A DNA stretch of 64,000 nt from CAYVVT01 sp964454335. Lineage in GTDB: Bacteria > Fidelibacterota > UBA8477 > JABMPR01. Positions within the stretch are counted from its first letter, which is position 1. Each line of letters starts with the position of its first letter. The DNA lies in assembly GCA_964454335.1 (NCBI GenBank), contig CAYVVT010000001.1:1-64000 (forward strand), in the 5' to 3' direction. A model generated the notes under the pieces. The model worked only from the letters and a program-made list of their open reading frames with translations, searched no databases and was not told the origin of the DNA. The translations under genes were made by a program, and so were the position numbers. Shown here in pieces: positions 53,394 through 62,472 of this stretch.

Positions 53394-53612
53394 CTATTCT
53401 TTGATCACGGGGTCGAAACCCCCGCGGGCAAATGGATTGCAGCGTAGAATGCGCCACAGGGATTTGCCAAAGGCTTTCCAGGCGGGCAGCTTTTCAAAAG
53501 CTTCAACCGCATAGTGGGAACACGTAGGATAATAGCGGCAATGACTGCCCAGGAGGGGCGAGATCCCTGCCTGGTATATCTTAATGGTGGTAATGACGGT
53601 TTGCTTGATCAT
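53394..53612 (-). CDS. yidD: Membrane protein insertion efficiency factor YidD
   Basis: The product is 72 aa with the family hallmark KIYQAGISPLLGSHCRYYPT, then CSHYAVEA, and a final RCNPFARGGFDP. It is a small amphipathic inner-face protein aiding YidC. Its start overlaps the rnpA stop by 4 bp (ATGA). Confidence 0.95.
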   Translation of the reverse strand: MIKQTVITTIKIYQAGISPLLGSHCRYYPTCSHYAVEAFEKLPAWKAFGKSLWRILRCNPFARGGFDPVIKE

Positions 53613-53932
53613 AAGGGCTGTATTCGGGTCACCAGCTTGTTCAGGGCGTCCAACAGGGCCTTTGTGCGGGAGAAATGCCGGTGGAACAGGAAAGTATAGC
53701 CCAGTTGAGGCTGTAGAGGCAGTTGGCCATTGTTTAAGATCCCCCAGAAAAGTCTTCTCGTGCGAACCCGCTCCACCGCCTTGCCGGCCCGGCCCCGAAT
53801 TAAAAAACCCACTTCTGTCTCGGGAGTGGGTTTTGTATACAATGTGATTCCCCTGCCGGTGTACCGCTTGCCGTTCGAGAGATAGTCGTTAACGGCAGAC
53901 CGCTCAACCCGCCTAACTGGAAACGGTGAGAT
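53609..53932 (-). CDS. rnpA: Ribonuclease P protein component, unusual start
   Basis: Family N-terminal sequence (SPFPVRRVERSAVNDYLSNG, then KRYTGRGITLYTKP) lies upstream of the only standard in-frame start (TTG at 53842). The frame is open back to 53986, with no ATG, GTG or TTG in between; an ATC at 53932 has AAGGAAGG just upstream and is a candidate start, giving 107 aa. The RNA-binding helix is GKAVERVRTRRLFWGIL, weaker than the usual RNR..KR motif. RnpA assists RNase P RNA in maturing tRNA 5' ends. The gene overlaps rpmH under this start. Start is inference. Confidence 0.75.
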   Translation of the reverse strand: MSPFPVRRVERSAVNDYLSNGKRYTGRGITLYTKPTPETEVGFLIRGRAGKAVERVRTRRLFWGILNNGQLPLQPQLGYTFLFHRHFSRTKALLDALNKLVTRIQPL

Positions 53933-54053
53933 TTTTCCTTCCTTTAGCCCTGCGACGAGCCAGGACCTTCCGTCCGTTCTTGGTCTTCATGCGAGCCCTG
54001 AAGCCGTGCTTGTTGCGGCGTTTTCTGCGGCTCGGTTGATAGGTGCGCTTCAT
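53913..54053 (-). CDS. rpmH: 50S ribosomal protein L34
   Basis: A 46-aa product: MKRTYQPSRRKRRNKHGFRA, then RMKTKNGRKVLARRRAKGRK, the near-universal L34 sequence, followed by NLTVSS. ATG at 54053, TAG at 53913. It is the first gene leftwards from the origin region. Confidence 0.97.
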   Translation of the reverse strand: MKRTYQPSRRKRRNKHGFRARMKTKNGRKVLARRRAKGRKNLTVSS

Positions 54054-54415
54054 TCTAAAAATCTCCGTAAATGCCAATTAATATTCAAAAAAGCCGCGAA
54101 ATATAAGGATTGAATGGCAAAAGTCAATTTTTGTCTCTACGCTCGAATCCGGGCCTGTGGGTAACCGGGTCTTCCGGTGGTGCCCCGCTGGTTTGTTTCC
54201 TCAAATTACCAAACCTGATAATAGGCGACCACGCCACGATCTCAGTTTTGATAAACAGCCAAACAACAAGCATTTAAAAGGCTTTTTGCCGCTTTTTGCA
54301 CCTGTGAAGAAAAAGATTTCCCGTTTGAATTGTGTGTGTATTTTACTCACCGCTTGGGTAACCAAAACCGGGTAAAAAATGTGGATAACTTGTTGATAGC
54401 TTAAAAGGAGCATCT
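54054..54415. other. oriC: Probable chromosomal origin oriC (rpmH-dnaA gap)
   Basis: This 362-bp intergenic region separates rpmH (minus) from dnaA (plus). It has a perfect DnaA box TGTGGATAA at 54380-54388, an 8/9 box TGTGGGTAA at 54156-54164 and a 7/9 box TGTTGATAG at 54391-54399, with AT-rich tracts around 54090-54130 and 54240-54300. Gene strands diverge from it for tens of kilobases. Few boxes are visible, so part of the origin may lie elsewhere. Confidence 0.68.
54380..54388 (-). promoter_or_regulatory. Perfect DnaA box
   Basis: TGTGGATAA is the exact complement of TTATCCACA, 28 bp before the dnaA start codon. It may also allow DnaA to autoregulate its gene. Confidence 0.85.
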
Positions 54416-55783
54416 TTGGCTGTCGAGTTGTGGCAGGAGGTGAAGACGAGCCTCCGCGATCAGGTAGCAGAACAGACCTTTCAAACATGGTTCCAGCCCA
54501 TCACGCAGCTGGCGCAGGATGAAGCCAGTGTCACCCTGAAAGTGCCAAGCCAGTTCTTCTATGAATGGGTCAAAACGCATTACGGGGGCATGGTTGAGAC
54601 CGCTGTTTCCGAGGCTGCAGGCAGACCGGTGCGTGTCGACTACTCCATCGTTCTGGAAGAAACCCCCGCCATGACGACCCCGGAGGAATTTTTCAAACCG
54701 GAAGAACCCGCTCAGCAGCGCCCCAGAACCGAAACCTTCCTGAATGAGCAGTACACACTCAAGAATTTCGTCGAAGGCCCCAACAACCAGTTCGCCAAGG
54801 CTGCAGCAGAGGCCGTGGTAAACTCAAGCGACAGCAACCTCTATAACCCCCTGATGGTGTATGGTGGCGTGGGCCTGGGCAAGACCCACCTGTTGCACGC
54901 GGCCGGAAATGCCTATAGCCAGCAAAACCCACAAAAACGGGTTCTTTATGTTTCTTCCGAGAAATTCACACTGGACTTCATCAATGCCATCAAGGAGAAC
55001 CGCACCAACAGCTTCAGTCAGAAATACAGGAAGGTTGACCTGCTCATCGTAGACGATATCCAGTTCTTCAGGGGTAAGGAGCGCACCCAGGAAGAGTTTT
55101 TCCATACATTCAACGAGCTGTATATGGGTGGCAAGCGCATCATTCTTTCCACCGACCGCCCGCCAGCCGAGATCGGACTGCAAAAGCGACTGACATCCAG
55201 GTTTGTAGCGGGCTTGATCGTTGATATCCAGAAACCGGATTTTGAGACCAGGGTTGCCATTCTCCGGCAGAAATCGGAGGAAAGCGGTATCGATATACCC
55301 TACGACGTCATGGAATACCTGGCCCAGAATATCACCAACAATATTCGTGAACTCCAGGGAGCGCTGATCCGGTTGCTGGCCTACTCTTCCCTGGCTAAAA
55401 GTGACATCAACATGACCCTGGCCCACAAGGTCCTCACAGACATTCTTGGCAAGAAGATGTCCCCCACCGTAACCCTGGAGGACATTATTGATGATACCGC
55501 CGAAGCCTTTGGTGTAAAGAAAAACGACATGATCAGCAAGGGCCGTCGCCAGGAAGTCGCCCTGGCACGCCAGTCAGCCATGTTCGTGGCCAAGGAACTC
55601 ACCCACAACTCATTGAAATCCATCGGCCTGTTCTTTGGTGGCAGGGATCATTCCACAGTGATCCACGCATGCAAAACGATAGCAGCCCGCATGGAAGCGG
55701 ATGAATTGTTCAACGCAGAGATCAAAACCCTGATGAGGCGCCTGGCCGGACCCCACGTCCTGGACAGCGGCCCGACAGAATAA
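54416..55783 (+). CDS. dnaA: Chromosomal replication initiator DnaA
   Basis: The product is 455 aa from TTG at 54416, with AAAGGAG 5 nt upstream. Domains: N-terminal domain I (LWQEVKTSLRDQVAEQTFQT), AAA+ (YGGVGLGKTHLLHAAGN, LLIVDDIQFF), and domain IV helix-turn-helix (GRRQEVALARQSAMFVAKEL, GGRDHSTVIHACKTI), which binds DnaA boxes. Full length. bcp follows 13 bp later and probably shares its transcript, which ends at 56287-56326. Confidence 0.98.
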   Translation: MAVELWQEVKTSLRDQVAEQTFQTWFQPITQLAQDEASVTLKVPSQFFYEWVKTHYGGMVETAVSEAAGRPVRVDYSIVLEETPAMTTPEEFFKPEEPAQQRPRTETFLNEQYTLKNFVEGPNNQFAKAAAEAVVNSSDSNLYNPLMVYGGVGLGKTHLLHAAGNAYSQQNPQKRVLYVSSEKFTLDFINAIKENRTNSFSQKYRKVDLLIVDDIQFFRGKERTQEEFFHTFNELYMGGKRIILSTDRPPAEIGLQKRLTSRFVAGLIVDIQKPDFETRVAILRQKSEESGIDIPYDVMEYLAQNITNNIRELQGALIRLLAYSSLAKSDINMTLAHKVLTDILGKKMSPTVTLEDIIDDTAEAFGVKKNDMISKGRRQEVALARQSAMFVAKELTHNSLKSIGLFFGGRDHSTVIHACKTIAARMEADELFNAEIKTLMRRLAGPHVLDSGPTE

Positions 55784-55796
55784 AGGAGTGCATGCA

Positions 55797-56258
55797 ATGT
55801 TAGAGGTAGGCCAACAGGCCCCGGAGTTTTCTATCAACAACCAGAACGGAGACACGATCAGCCTGTCTGACTTCAGGGGGCGCAAAGTGGTCCTGTTCTT
55901 TTATCCCAAGGACAACACCCCGGGCTGCACCAAGGAAGCGTGCAACTTTCGCGACAACATTGAAGTATACGAGAAGAACAACGTGGTGGTCCTGGGCATC
56001 AGTATCGATGACGAACGCTCCCACCAGCGCTTCATCGAGAAACAGGACCTGAATTTCACCCTGTTGGCCGACACGGAAAAGACAGTGGTGAACGATTATG
56101 GGGTCTGGGGCGAGAAGAAGAACTATGGCCGCACCTACATGGGAACATTTCGCAAGACCTTCCTTGTTGACGAGGAAGGTAAGATCGCACGGATCTACGA
56201 TAAGGTTAAGGTGGCCACCCACGCCGAGGACATACTCGCAGACTGGGACCTCCAGTAA
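55797..56258 (+). CDS. bcp: Thiol peroxidase (Bcp/PrxQ-type peroxiredoxin)
   Basis: The product is 153 aa. The peroxidatic Cys44 and resolving Cys49 sit in DNTPGCTKEACNFRDN, the PrxQ arrangement. The remainder (VVLGISIDDERSHQRFIEKQ, GRTYMGTFRKTFLVDEEG) is typical. It reduces hydroperoxides using thioredoxin-like donors. I chose ATG at 55797 because AAAGGAG lies 8 nt upstream; a GTG at 55788 is less likely. Confidence 0.95.
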   Translation: MLEVGQQAPEFSINNQNGDTISLSDFRGRKVVLFFYPKDNTPGCTKEACNFRDNIEVYEKNNVVVLGISIDDERSHQRFIEKQDLNFTLLADTEKTVVNDYGVWGEKKNYGRTYMGTFRKTFLVDEEGKIARIYDKVKVATHAEDILADWDLQ

Positions 56259-56286
56259 ATTCGCACATCAGCTGCGTTCATTGAAG

Positions 56287-56326
56287 ATCCACCGGAAATC
56301 CTGCGGACAACGGTGGATTTTCTTTT
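56287..56326 (+). terminator. Rho-independent terminator after bcp
   Basis: A perfect 8-bp stem (ATCCACCG / CGGTGGAT) is followed by TTTTCTTTT. It separates the dnaA-bcp unit from the glycan locus. Confidence 0.88.
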
Positions 56327-56359
56327 AAGATAATCAAAGCGAGGCTACTACTTTAGAGC

Positions 56360-57328
56360 ATGGACCTGCTTTTTCGCCCCTTCAATTCTGCGGACACGGA
56401 AAAATGGGAAGCGTTCGTCGGCCAGTCAAACAACGGCACGCTTTTCCATGAGCGTAAGTTTCTCGGCTATCATCCCGCCGGCAGGTTCACCGACCACTCC
56501 CTTGTTGCTGAGAAAAAAGGCAAGGTCCTGGCCCTGTTCCCCGCAGCAGAAAGGCTTCAGGGGGATCAACGCGAGCTGATCTCACACCCGGGATCATCCT
56601 ATGGTGGTCTTATTTACAATCCCGACCTGAGTATTAAAAACGCGTTCAGCCTGGTGGAGGGCTTGATAGAACATGCTGAGGATCAAGGATTTACGCGGAT
56701 CCAGATGACACTGCCCCCTGCCATTTATCAACAACGGGTGAGCAATTATCTTGATTTTGCCCTCATTAAGAGCGGCTTTGACTACCTTAAACGTGATGTC
56801 TCTTCCATGTTGAACATTGAAAGCACCCCAAAGGAAAATCTGGCCCGCTTCCGCTCCAGCCACCGGACGGCATTGCGTCGGGCACAGAAGCAGGCGGTGG
56901 AGATCCGCGAATCCGAGGACTGGGAGACATTCTATGGCATCCTGCAGCACAACCTGAAGATCCGTCATGATGTCCAGCCAACCCACAGCCTTGATGAACT
57001 GCAAAAGCTGAAATCACTTTATCCTGACAGGATCAGGCTCTTCGGCGCTTTTCACGAGGACCGCATGGTGGCCGGCGTGGTGAATTTCAACGCCAACCCG
57101 GCTGTGGTTCTTGCTTTCTACATAAGTCACGACGAAGAATTCCAGCATTTGCGGGCCGTAAACCTGCTGTTCTATGAGATCATCCGCTGGTGTAATCAGA
57201 ATAAATTCAAATATCTGGATTTCGGGATCTTCACGGTGAACATGGAACCAAATTTTGGCCTGGGTCGATTCAAGGAAAATTTTGGCGCCAGTGGCGTGTT
57301 CCGAGATACATTCACCCGTATCCTTTAG
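56360..57328 (+). CDS. FemAB/CelD-like GNAT acyltransferase
   Basis: The product is 322 aa. The second half is the BioF2/FemAB-like GNAT domain: RFRSSHRTALRRAQKQAVEI, LKIRHDVQPTHS, FGAFHEDRMVAGVVNF, YLDFGIFTVNMEPNFGLGRF. Family members add amino acids or acyl groups to peptidoglycan or surface glycans. It starts a plus-strand run with glycosyltransferases and a flippase, so it probably decorates an exported polysaccharide or lipid-linked glycan; the substrate is not readable. Confidence 0.8.
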   Translation: MDLLFRPFNSADTEKWEAFVGQSNNGTLFHERKFLGYHPAGRFTDHSLVAEKKGKVLALFPAAERLQGDQRELISHPGSSYGGLIYNPDLSIKNAFSLVEGLIEHAEDQGFTRIQMTLPPAIYQQRVSNYLDFALIKSGFDYLKRDVSSMLNIESTPKENLARFRSSHRTALRRAQKQAVEIRESEDWETFYGILQHNLKIRHDVQPTHSLDELQKLKSLYPDRIRLFGAFHEDRMVAGVVNFNANPAVVLAFYISHDEEFQHLRAVNLLFYEIIRWCNQNKFKYLDFGIFTVNMEPNFGLGRFKENFGASGVFRDTFTRIL

Positions 57329-57334
57329 GCAGCG

Positions 57335-58933
57335 ATGAAGCCCTTTACACGCAAGCAGCATTACCTGGTCCTGGCAATTCTATTCATTGTAACAGTGTTG
57401 CCGCGCTTGAGTTTCCGGGGTCCCTATCTCTATGATGGTGACCCGGTGGCATACTATGAAGGGGCCGTCTCCCTCCTGGAAACAGGGGAATATCTCATCG
57501 ACAACGAAGTGCCCTTCTGGCCCGTGGGAACAAGCATCAGCATGGCGCCATTTATCGCCGTGTTCAACATGCTGGACCTGAATCCGGAGCGGGCAGCCTT
57601 CTGGCACGGTCTGGTTTTCATTTATATGGCTGTGGCCTTCACCTATCTCATCGGTAAATGGCTCTTCAATCCGGCTACAGGCCTTATTGGTGCAGTGTTG
57701 TTGGCCATGGCCGAAAGCCCCTTTCTCCACAGCATCAACTCGGCTTCTGATCCCGGGGCGCTGGCCATGCTGCTGGGAGCCACCTATTTCATGTTGCTGT
57801 TTTTGGACACCCAGAGCCCCAAGGATCTATTCCTTTCCTTCCTTTTGCTGGGCTTTTCCTTCCTTTTTCGTTGGAATTATGCACTTTTCCTGCCGCTTTT
57901 CTTCATTTTCATGGTGGGAGACCGTCGGATCTGGGCATTCCACCTCTATCCGAAGTTCTGGATACTGGGTTTTCTGGGATTTATAGCCGGGATCTCGATA
58001 CAGCTCTGGTTCAACACCACGCATTATGGACACCCCTTCAAAATTGGCTACAGCCAGCTGGATTACAGCGAGCAATTCGTTTTCAGCGTATTGATCTGGC
58101 TTAAGAATTGTGTTCGGGTGGTCTATCGTGTCCTGTTCACCTGGGATTTCTATTCTCCCCTGCTGGCCATGTTCGGTACAATTGGCGGGCTGGCCCTGTG
58201 GAAGGCCAAACGAAGGGATGTTCTGTGGCTTTTCCTGCCCTGGGTGGTCCTGGGCGCTCTTTCGGTGGTCTATTTTGGTGTGAAACCCCGCCTTTTAATA
58301 CCAATCATGCCGCCCATGTTCCTGCTGGGGGCCTTCGGCATGGTGCGTGTCTATGAGATATTCCGCTCATCCTGGCCCGGCCCTGAATACCTGAAACGCT
58401 TTATGGTGCTGGGATTCAGCGCCATGGCCCTGGTGTTGTTCCTGCCGATGATGATGCGAACCCTGCTGCACGCGCACGGTCATGTCCAGGACAAGGTGAC
58501 CATGCAGTCAGCCTTCGCCTGGGTCAACCAGAACTCGCCGGTCGGCTCCGTCATCGTCACTCAGCCGGAATATGCCGGTGAAAATGATGACTGGCTGCGG
58601 GCGGGCTGGCGAATATGGGCCTCAAGCCGTTACGCCGGGCGTGAAACCCACTCACTACGCTATCCGGAATACTGGGCAAACCGCAAGGACAGCTGTATTG
58701 TGGTGGTAAACCGCTTCTGGTTTGAGGCTGAGAACCTGCGATATGACGACACCGAGGCCCTGGCAGCCAGATTCGACTCCCTGCGCTTCGCCTGGAACCT
58801 TGAGCAAATTGCCGAGTTTGAGGGGAAGACAGAGCCTATGTGGTTGAAAAAATTGAACATGCTCTCCTTCTACCCGCCCGATTTTGTGGTGTTCAGGCCT
58901 CGATTCCAGATCTGGCGTCCGGCTGCTGAATGA
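57335..58933 (+). CDS. GT39/ArnT-like GT-C membrane glycosyltransferase
   Basis: The product is 532 aa with about ten membrane segments. The first periplasmic loop has the GT-C acidic pair in YLYDGDPVAYYEGA, resembling ArnT/PMT-type enzymes, which use polyprenyl-phosphate sugars outside the membrane. Acceptor and sugar are unknown. It starts 6 bp after the FemAB-like gene and overlaps the flippase gene by 4 bp. Confidence 0.75.
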   Translation: MKPFTRKQHYLVLAILFIVTVLPRLSFRGPYLYDGDPVAYYEGAVSLLETGEYLIDNEVPFWPVGTSISMAPFIAVFNMLDLNPERAAFWHGLVFIYMAVAFTYLIGKWLFNPATGLIGAVLLAMAESPFLHSINSASDPGALAMLLGATYFMLLFLDTQSPKDLFLSFLLLGFSFLFRWNYALFLPLFFIFMVGDRRIWAFHLYPKFWILGFLGFIAGISIQLWFNTTHYGHPFKIGYSQLDYSEQFVFSVLIWLKNCVRVVYRVLFTWDFYSPLLAMFGTIGGLALWKAKRRDVLWLFLPWVVLGALSVVYFGVKPRLLIPIMPPMFLLGAFGMVRVYEIFRSSWPGPEYLKRFMVLGFSAMALVLFLPMMMRTLLHAHGHVQDKVTMQSAFAWVNQNSPVGSVIVTQPEYAGENDDWLRAGWRIWASSRYAGRETHSLRYPEYWANRKDSCIVVVNRFWFEAENLRYDDTEALAARFDSLRFAWNLEQIAEFEGKTEPMWLKKLNMLSFYPPDFVVFRPRFQIWRPAAE

Positions 58934-60402
58934 ATCGCATCCAGGAAAACATCGGCCGGCTTTCGCGCCACACCATGGTCTATGGGCTGGGGAACATACT
59001 CAACCGGGCCATCACCTTCCTGCTGCTGCCCCTGTATACAAATGTCATGAGCACCGCCGAATATGGCGTGCTGAACCTCATTTACCCCTTTCTGGGCTTG
59101 ATGAATGTCGCCTTCCTCTATGGAATGGATGCAGCTTTCATGCGTTTCTTCATACCCGAGAAGGATCCAGAGAAACGAAAAGCGGTGTTCAGCACGGTCT
59201 ATGTCAGTATTGTGGTCACGACAATAACGTGGACACTGCTGCTGTTTGTCTTTCGCTCTCCATTGACAGACCTGCTGCTCAATGACGATCCCGCCGGGAA
59301 CGTATTCTGGCTGGCGTTCATCATTCTGGCCCTGGATGGGCTATCCTTTATTCCGGTGCTGTACTATCGCAGCATCCAGAATGCACCACGATATGTGGTG
59401 ATCATTTTCCTGGAAGTAACCCTGAACCTGTCCCTGAACGTGCTTTTTGTGGGATTCTGGCACTGGGGGGTCAAAGGTGTGTTGTTGGCCAATATCATCA
59501 GCTCTTCCTTCAAGCTGCTGCTGTCGTTGCCGGCCGTGCTGAGGAATGTGGACTGGTCCTTTTCCCGTGGGTTGTGGCGGGCCCTGCTGTCTTTTGGCCT
59601 GCCCACAGTGCCGGCGGTGCTGTTTGTCATGGTGATCAATCTCGGCGACCGCTTCATTCTGGAATACTTCTTCAACAAAGAAGTCGTGGGGATCTATAGC
59701 GCCGGCTACAAGATCGGGATGATCATGGCCCTGCTGGTGACGGCCTTCCGCTTTGCCTGGCATCCATTCTTCCTGTCTATTGCCGACCAGGAGGACGCTC
59801 CGCGGACCTATGCCCGCATCATGACCCTCTTCGTGGCCCTTATGGGTTTTGTCTTTCTGCTGGTGGCCCTGCTGGCCCCGGCGGTACTGACGCTGGATAT
59901 TAACGGTAAGTCCATCATACCGCCGGATTATGCACCCGGCCTGAAGATCCTGCCCTACATCCTGTTGGCGCACATCTTTCAGGGGATCTATGTGAACCTG
60001 GTGGTAGGTATGTATATCAAGAAAAGAACGAGCCTGGCCCCACTCTTCACCGGAACCGGTATGGTGATCAACCTGGGTACCAACTTCCTGCTGCTGGGTG
60101 TGTTTGGCTGGGATTTTACCGCAGCCGGCCTTGCTGCTTTGCTGGCATACGTCTTTCAGACGGCTTTGTTGTACGTCCTCTCACGCCGCTTTTATCCTGT
60201 ACCCTATGAACTTGGCCGCCTGGCGCGGACAGGAATAGTCATTCTACTGCTGTACCTAAGCCCGCAGGTCCTGTTAATGGACCGTCTCTGGATCAGCCTT
60301 TTTGCCGTACTGGCCTATTTCCCGCTACTGATGCTTACAAAGGTGCTCTCCCTGTCAGGCGCCCGAGAACTGGCCGTCCGTATGGCTTCCAGGGGGCGCT
60401 AG
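58930..60402 (+). CDS. Wzx-type polysaccharide flippase (MOP family)
   Basis: The product is 490 aa with about 12-14 membrane helices. The family opening (MVYGLGNILNRAITFLLLPL, YTNVMSTAEYGVLNLIYPFL) and FGLPTVPAVLFVMVINLGDR are typical. It moves lipid-linked glycan units across the inner membrane. It sits between the GT-C gene (4-bp overlap) and the next glycosyltransferase gene (2-bp gap). Confidence 0.9.
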   Translation: MNRIQENIGRLSRHTMVYGLGNILNRAITFLLLPLYTNVMSTAEYGVLNLIYPFLGLMNVAFLYGMDAAFMRFFIPEKDPEKRKAVFSTVYVSIVVTTITWTLLLFVFRSPLTDLLLNDDPAGNVFWLAFIILALDGLSFIPVLYYRSIQNAPRYVVIIFLEVTLNLSLNVLFVGFWHWGVKGVLLANIISSSFKLLLSLPAVLRNVDWSFSRGLWRALLSFGLPTVPAVLFVMVINLGDRFILEYFFNKEVVGIYSAGYKIGMIMALLVTAFRFAWHPFFLSIADQEDAPRTYARIMTLFVALMGFVFLLVALLAPAVLTLDINGKSIIPPDYAPGLKILPYILLAHIFQGIYVNLVVGMYIKKRTSLAPLFTGTGMVINLGTNFLLLGVFGWDFTAAGLAALLAYVFQTALLYVLSRRFYPVPYELGRLARTGIVILLLYLSPQVLLMDRLWISLFAVLAYFPLLMLTKVLSLSGARELAVRMASRGR

Positions 60403-60404
60403 GA

Positions 60405-61502
60405 ATGGCGGCCCGACCCCTGAAGATCCTGTATCTCATGGTGGAGAATACTGCCGGAACCCTGCAGATGTTCAAAGAAGGGCACGAGCGCAGGGGAAAT
60501 ATTGCGAATTATGTGACGCTTTTCAGGTCAGCACAGGATTTTGAGGAAGATATCTGTCTGGATCTGCCACTGCTCCCGCGAGAGGGGTGGTTCCGGCGGA
60601 CCAAGGAGGGTTTGATCAAGCACCGGGATCTGTATTCTGAAGCCTCAGGATATCCGCCCACATGGACCCCCGGACTTCTATCAAAGGGATTCTTTCGGTC
60701 TCGGGACGCCCTATGGCGCCCCGTGCTGAAGCGAGCCTTCAGGGAGCATGGCCTGATGGACTATGATATTTACCACCTGGAGGGGGGGCACGGCTTCCTG
60801 CGTATGTCCTCCTGGCCATTTGATGAGCTCTTGTCCCGGGGGAAGCACGTGATGGTGAATTACCATGGTGCCGACATGCGCACCCGGGGTGTTTTTCCCT
60901 GGATAGACAAGCTTTCCGAGCTGAACACAACCAGCGAGCTTGATCTGCTCCAGCGGCATCCGCACATTGAATACGTTTTTCTCCCGTTCCAGACGGATGA
61001 TTACAGGCCAAACTTTGAACTTAACAACCCCCTGCGCCTGTGTCATGCAACCAGAGATCGACACTGGAAGGGTTCCGATATCATCATTGATGCATGTGAA
61101 CGTCTGGTTGAGAGTCATGGTGTGGAATTTGAGTTGATCGAGAACCAGCCGCACGCCAAGACGCTTGAATTGAAAGCCGGCTGTGATATCTATGTTGACC
61201 AGGTGGCAAACCTCGGTGGCTGGGGCTATGGTATGAATTCCGTCGAAGCTTTCGCCATGGGCCTGGTCTGCTGCACGAACCTGACACCCGAGTATCTTGA
61301 GTTCCTGGGTGACGACCAGCCCTTCATCAATGTGCACAAAGAGACACTATATGAGGACCTTGTCTCCCTTATCGGAAGACAGGATGAAATACGCTCCATG
61401 AAAATGCGTGGCCGTGAATGGATTGTAAAGACACATGATGTGGATGCCGTGCTTGACAATGTCTACTCGCTCTATCAACGTGAAGGGTGGTCTGTTGGCT
61501 GA
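60405..61502 (+). CDS. Glycosyltransferase, GT4-like (GT-B fold)
   Basis: The product is 365 aa. The N-terminal half is atypical (KILYLMVENTAGTLQMFKEG), and the second half has a GT-B donor-binding-like region: RHWKGSDIIIDACERL, LKAGCDIYVDQVANLGGWGY, GMNSVEAFAMGLVCC. Such enzymes use nucleotide sugars in the cytoplasm. The match to a specific GT family is weak. Neighbours show it belongs to the surface-glycan locus. Confidence 0.65.
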   Translation: MAARPLKILYLMVENTAGTLQMFKEGHERRGNIANYVTLFRSAQDFEEDICLDLPLLPREGWFRRTKEGLIKHRDLYSEASGYPPTWTPGLLSKGFFRSRDALWRPVLKRAFREHGLMDYDIYHLEGGHGFLRMSSWPFDELLSRGKHVMVNYHGADMRTRGVFPWIDKLSELNTTSELDLLQRHPHIEYVFLPFQTDDYRPNFELNNPLRLCHATRDRHWKGSDIIIDACERLVESHGVEFELIENQPHAKTLELKAGCDIYVDQVANLGGWGYGMNSVEAFAMGLVCCTNLTPEYLEFLGDDQPFINVHKETLYEDLVSLIGRQDEIRSMKMRGREWIVKTHDVDAVLDNVYSLYQREGWSVG

Positions 61503-61503
61503 T

Positions 61504-62472
61504 ATGCAGGCAATGGCGGTGAGTGTTGTCATTCCGGCATATAATAACGCTGGCGGCGTGGTCAGGTTGTTGACAAGTTGTGAGCGGCTTAGATATCCCC
61601 CTGAAAAGCTCGAATTCATAGTCGTTGATGATGGTTCTGACGATGGAACTGCTGAATTGGTCGAAAACATGGATTTTCACTTCGACCTGCATGTCCTCAG
61701 ACTACCCGAGAACCGCGGTCGCAGTGCGGCCAGGAACGCGGGATTGCATGAATCACGCTTTGAAATCGTACTCTTTATTGATAGCGATATGGAGGTTGAT
61801 CCCGATCTGATCCTTTACCACGTTGAATCTTATGACGACCGAACAGTCGGAGTGATGGGTGATTTCATTCTGCCGCCCTTCGTGAAGAAGAATCGCTGGT
61901 TTAAATACCTGGACAGTGACAAACGCGGTGCAAGGGCCTGGTCCAAAGCGCATAAAACAAGAGAAGATCTGCCCTTTCAGTACATCATGACTGCAAATTT
62001 ATCCGTGTTCAGGGAAAAAGCCCAGCTCATTGGTGGCTTTGATGAGGATATGCGCCATTATGGCGGTGAAGATATGGAATTTGCCTACAGAATGCGTTTG
62101 GCCGACCAGGGGGTCATCAAATTTCAACCATTGGCAGTCACCTTCCACCAGCACCGCTCATTCAGGGACACGCTGTTGCTTTTGCGGGAATATGGACGAG
62201 AAGTTTTACCTTATCTGGAGATAAAACATCCAGACATACGATTAAAACTTGCCAGCAGGTTCATCAGGGCAAAAGAAAGGGACAAAGGGGGTTTTGCTCA
62301 AAAGGTTGCACAAACAGGCACCGCTATAGCCCTCAGGAGCCCCTTTGTTTTCCTTGCAAGGGGAATAAGGCTGATATCACCGAGCTTCATCGCCTTCCCT
62401 ATGATAAAGTATATAATGCTATACAATGTTCTAAGCGGATACAGACAGCAAATGAAGCCAGGTAAGAGCTAG
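61504..62472 (+). CDS. Glycosyltransferase family 2
   Basis: The product is about 322 aa. The GT-A core starts AVSVVIPAYNNAGGVVRLL and continues EFIVVDDGSDDGTAELVE, VLRLPENRGRSAARNAGL, FIDSDMEVD (metal DxD) and GGFDEDMRHYGGEDMEFAYR (catalytic ED). ATG at 61504 follows the previous stop directly; TTG at 61495 or ATG at 61513 are possible. The end overlaps pepF by 4 bp (convergent). Confidence 0.9.
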   Translation: MQAMAVSVVIPAYNNAGGVVRLLTSCERLRYPPEKLEFIVVDDGSDDGTAELVENMDFHFDLHVLRLPENRGRSAARNAGLHESRFEIVLFIDSDMEVDPDLILYHVESYDDRTVGVMGDFILPPFVKKNRWFKYLDSDKRGARAWSKAHKTREDLPFQYIMTANLSVFREKAQLIGGFDEDMRHYGGEDMEFAYRMRLADQGVIKFQPLAVTFHQHRSFRDTLLLLREYGREVLPYLEIKHPDIRLKLASRFIRAKERDKGGFAQKVAQTGTAIALRSPFVFLARGIRLISPSFIAFPMIKYIMLYNVLSGYRQQMKPGKS

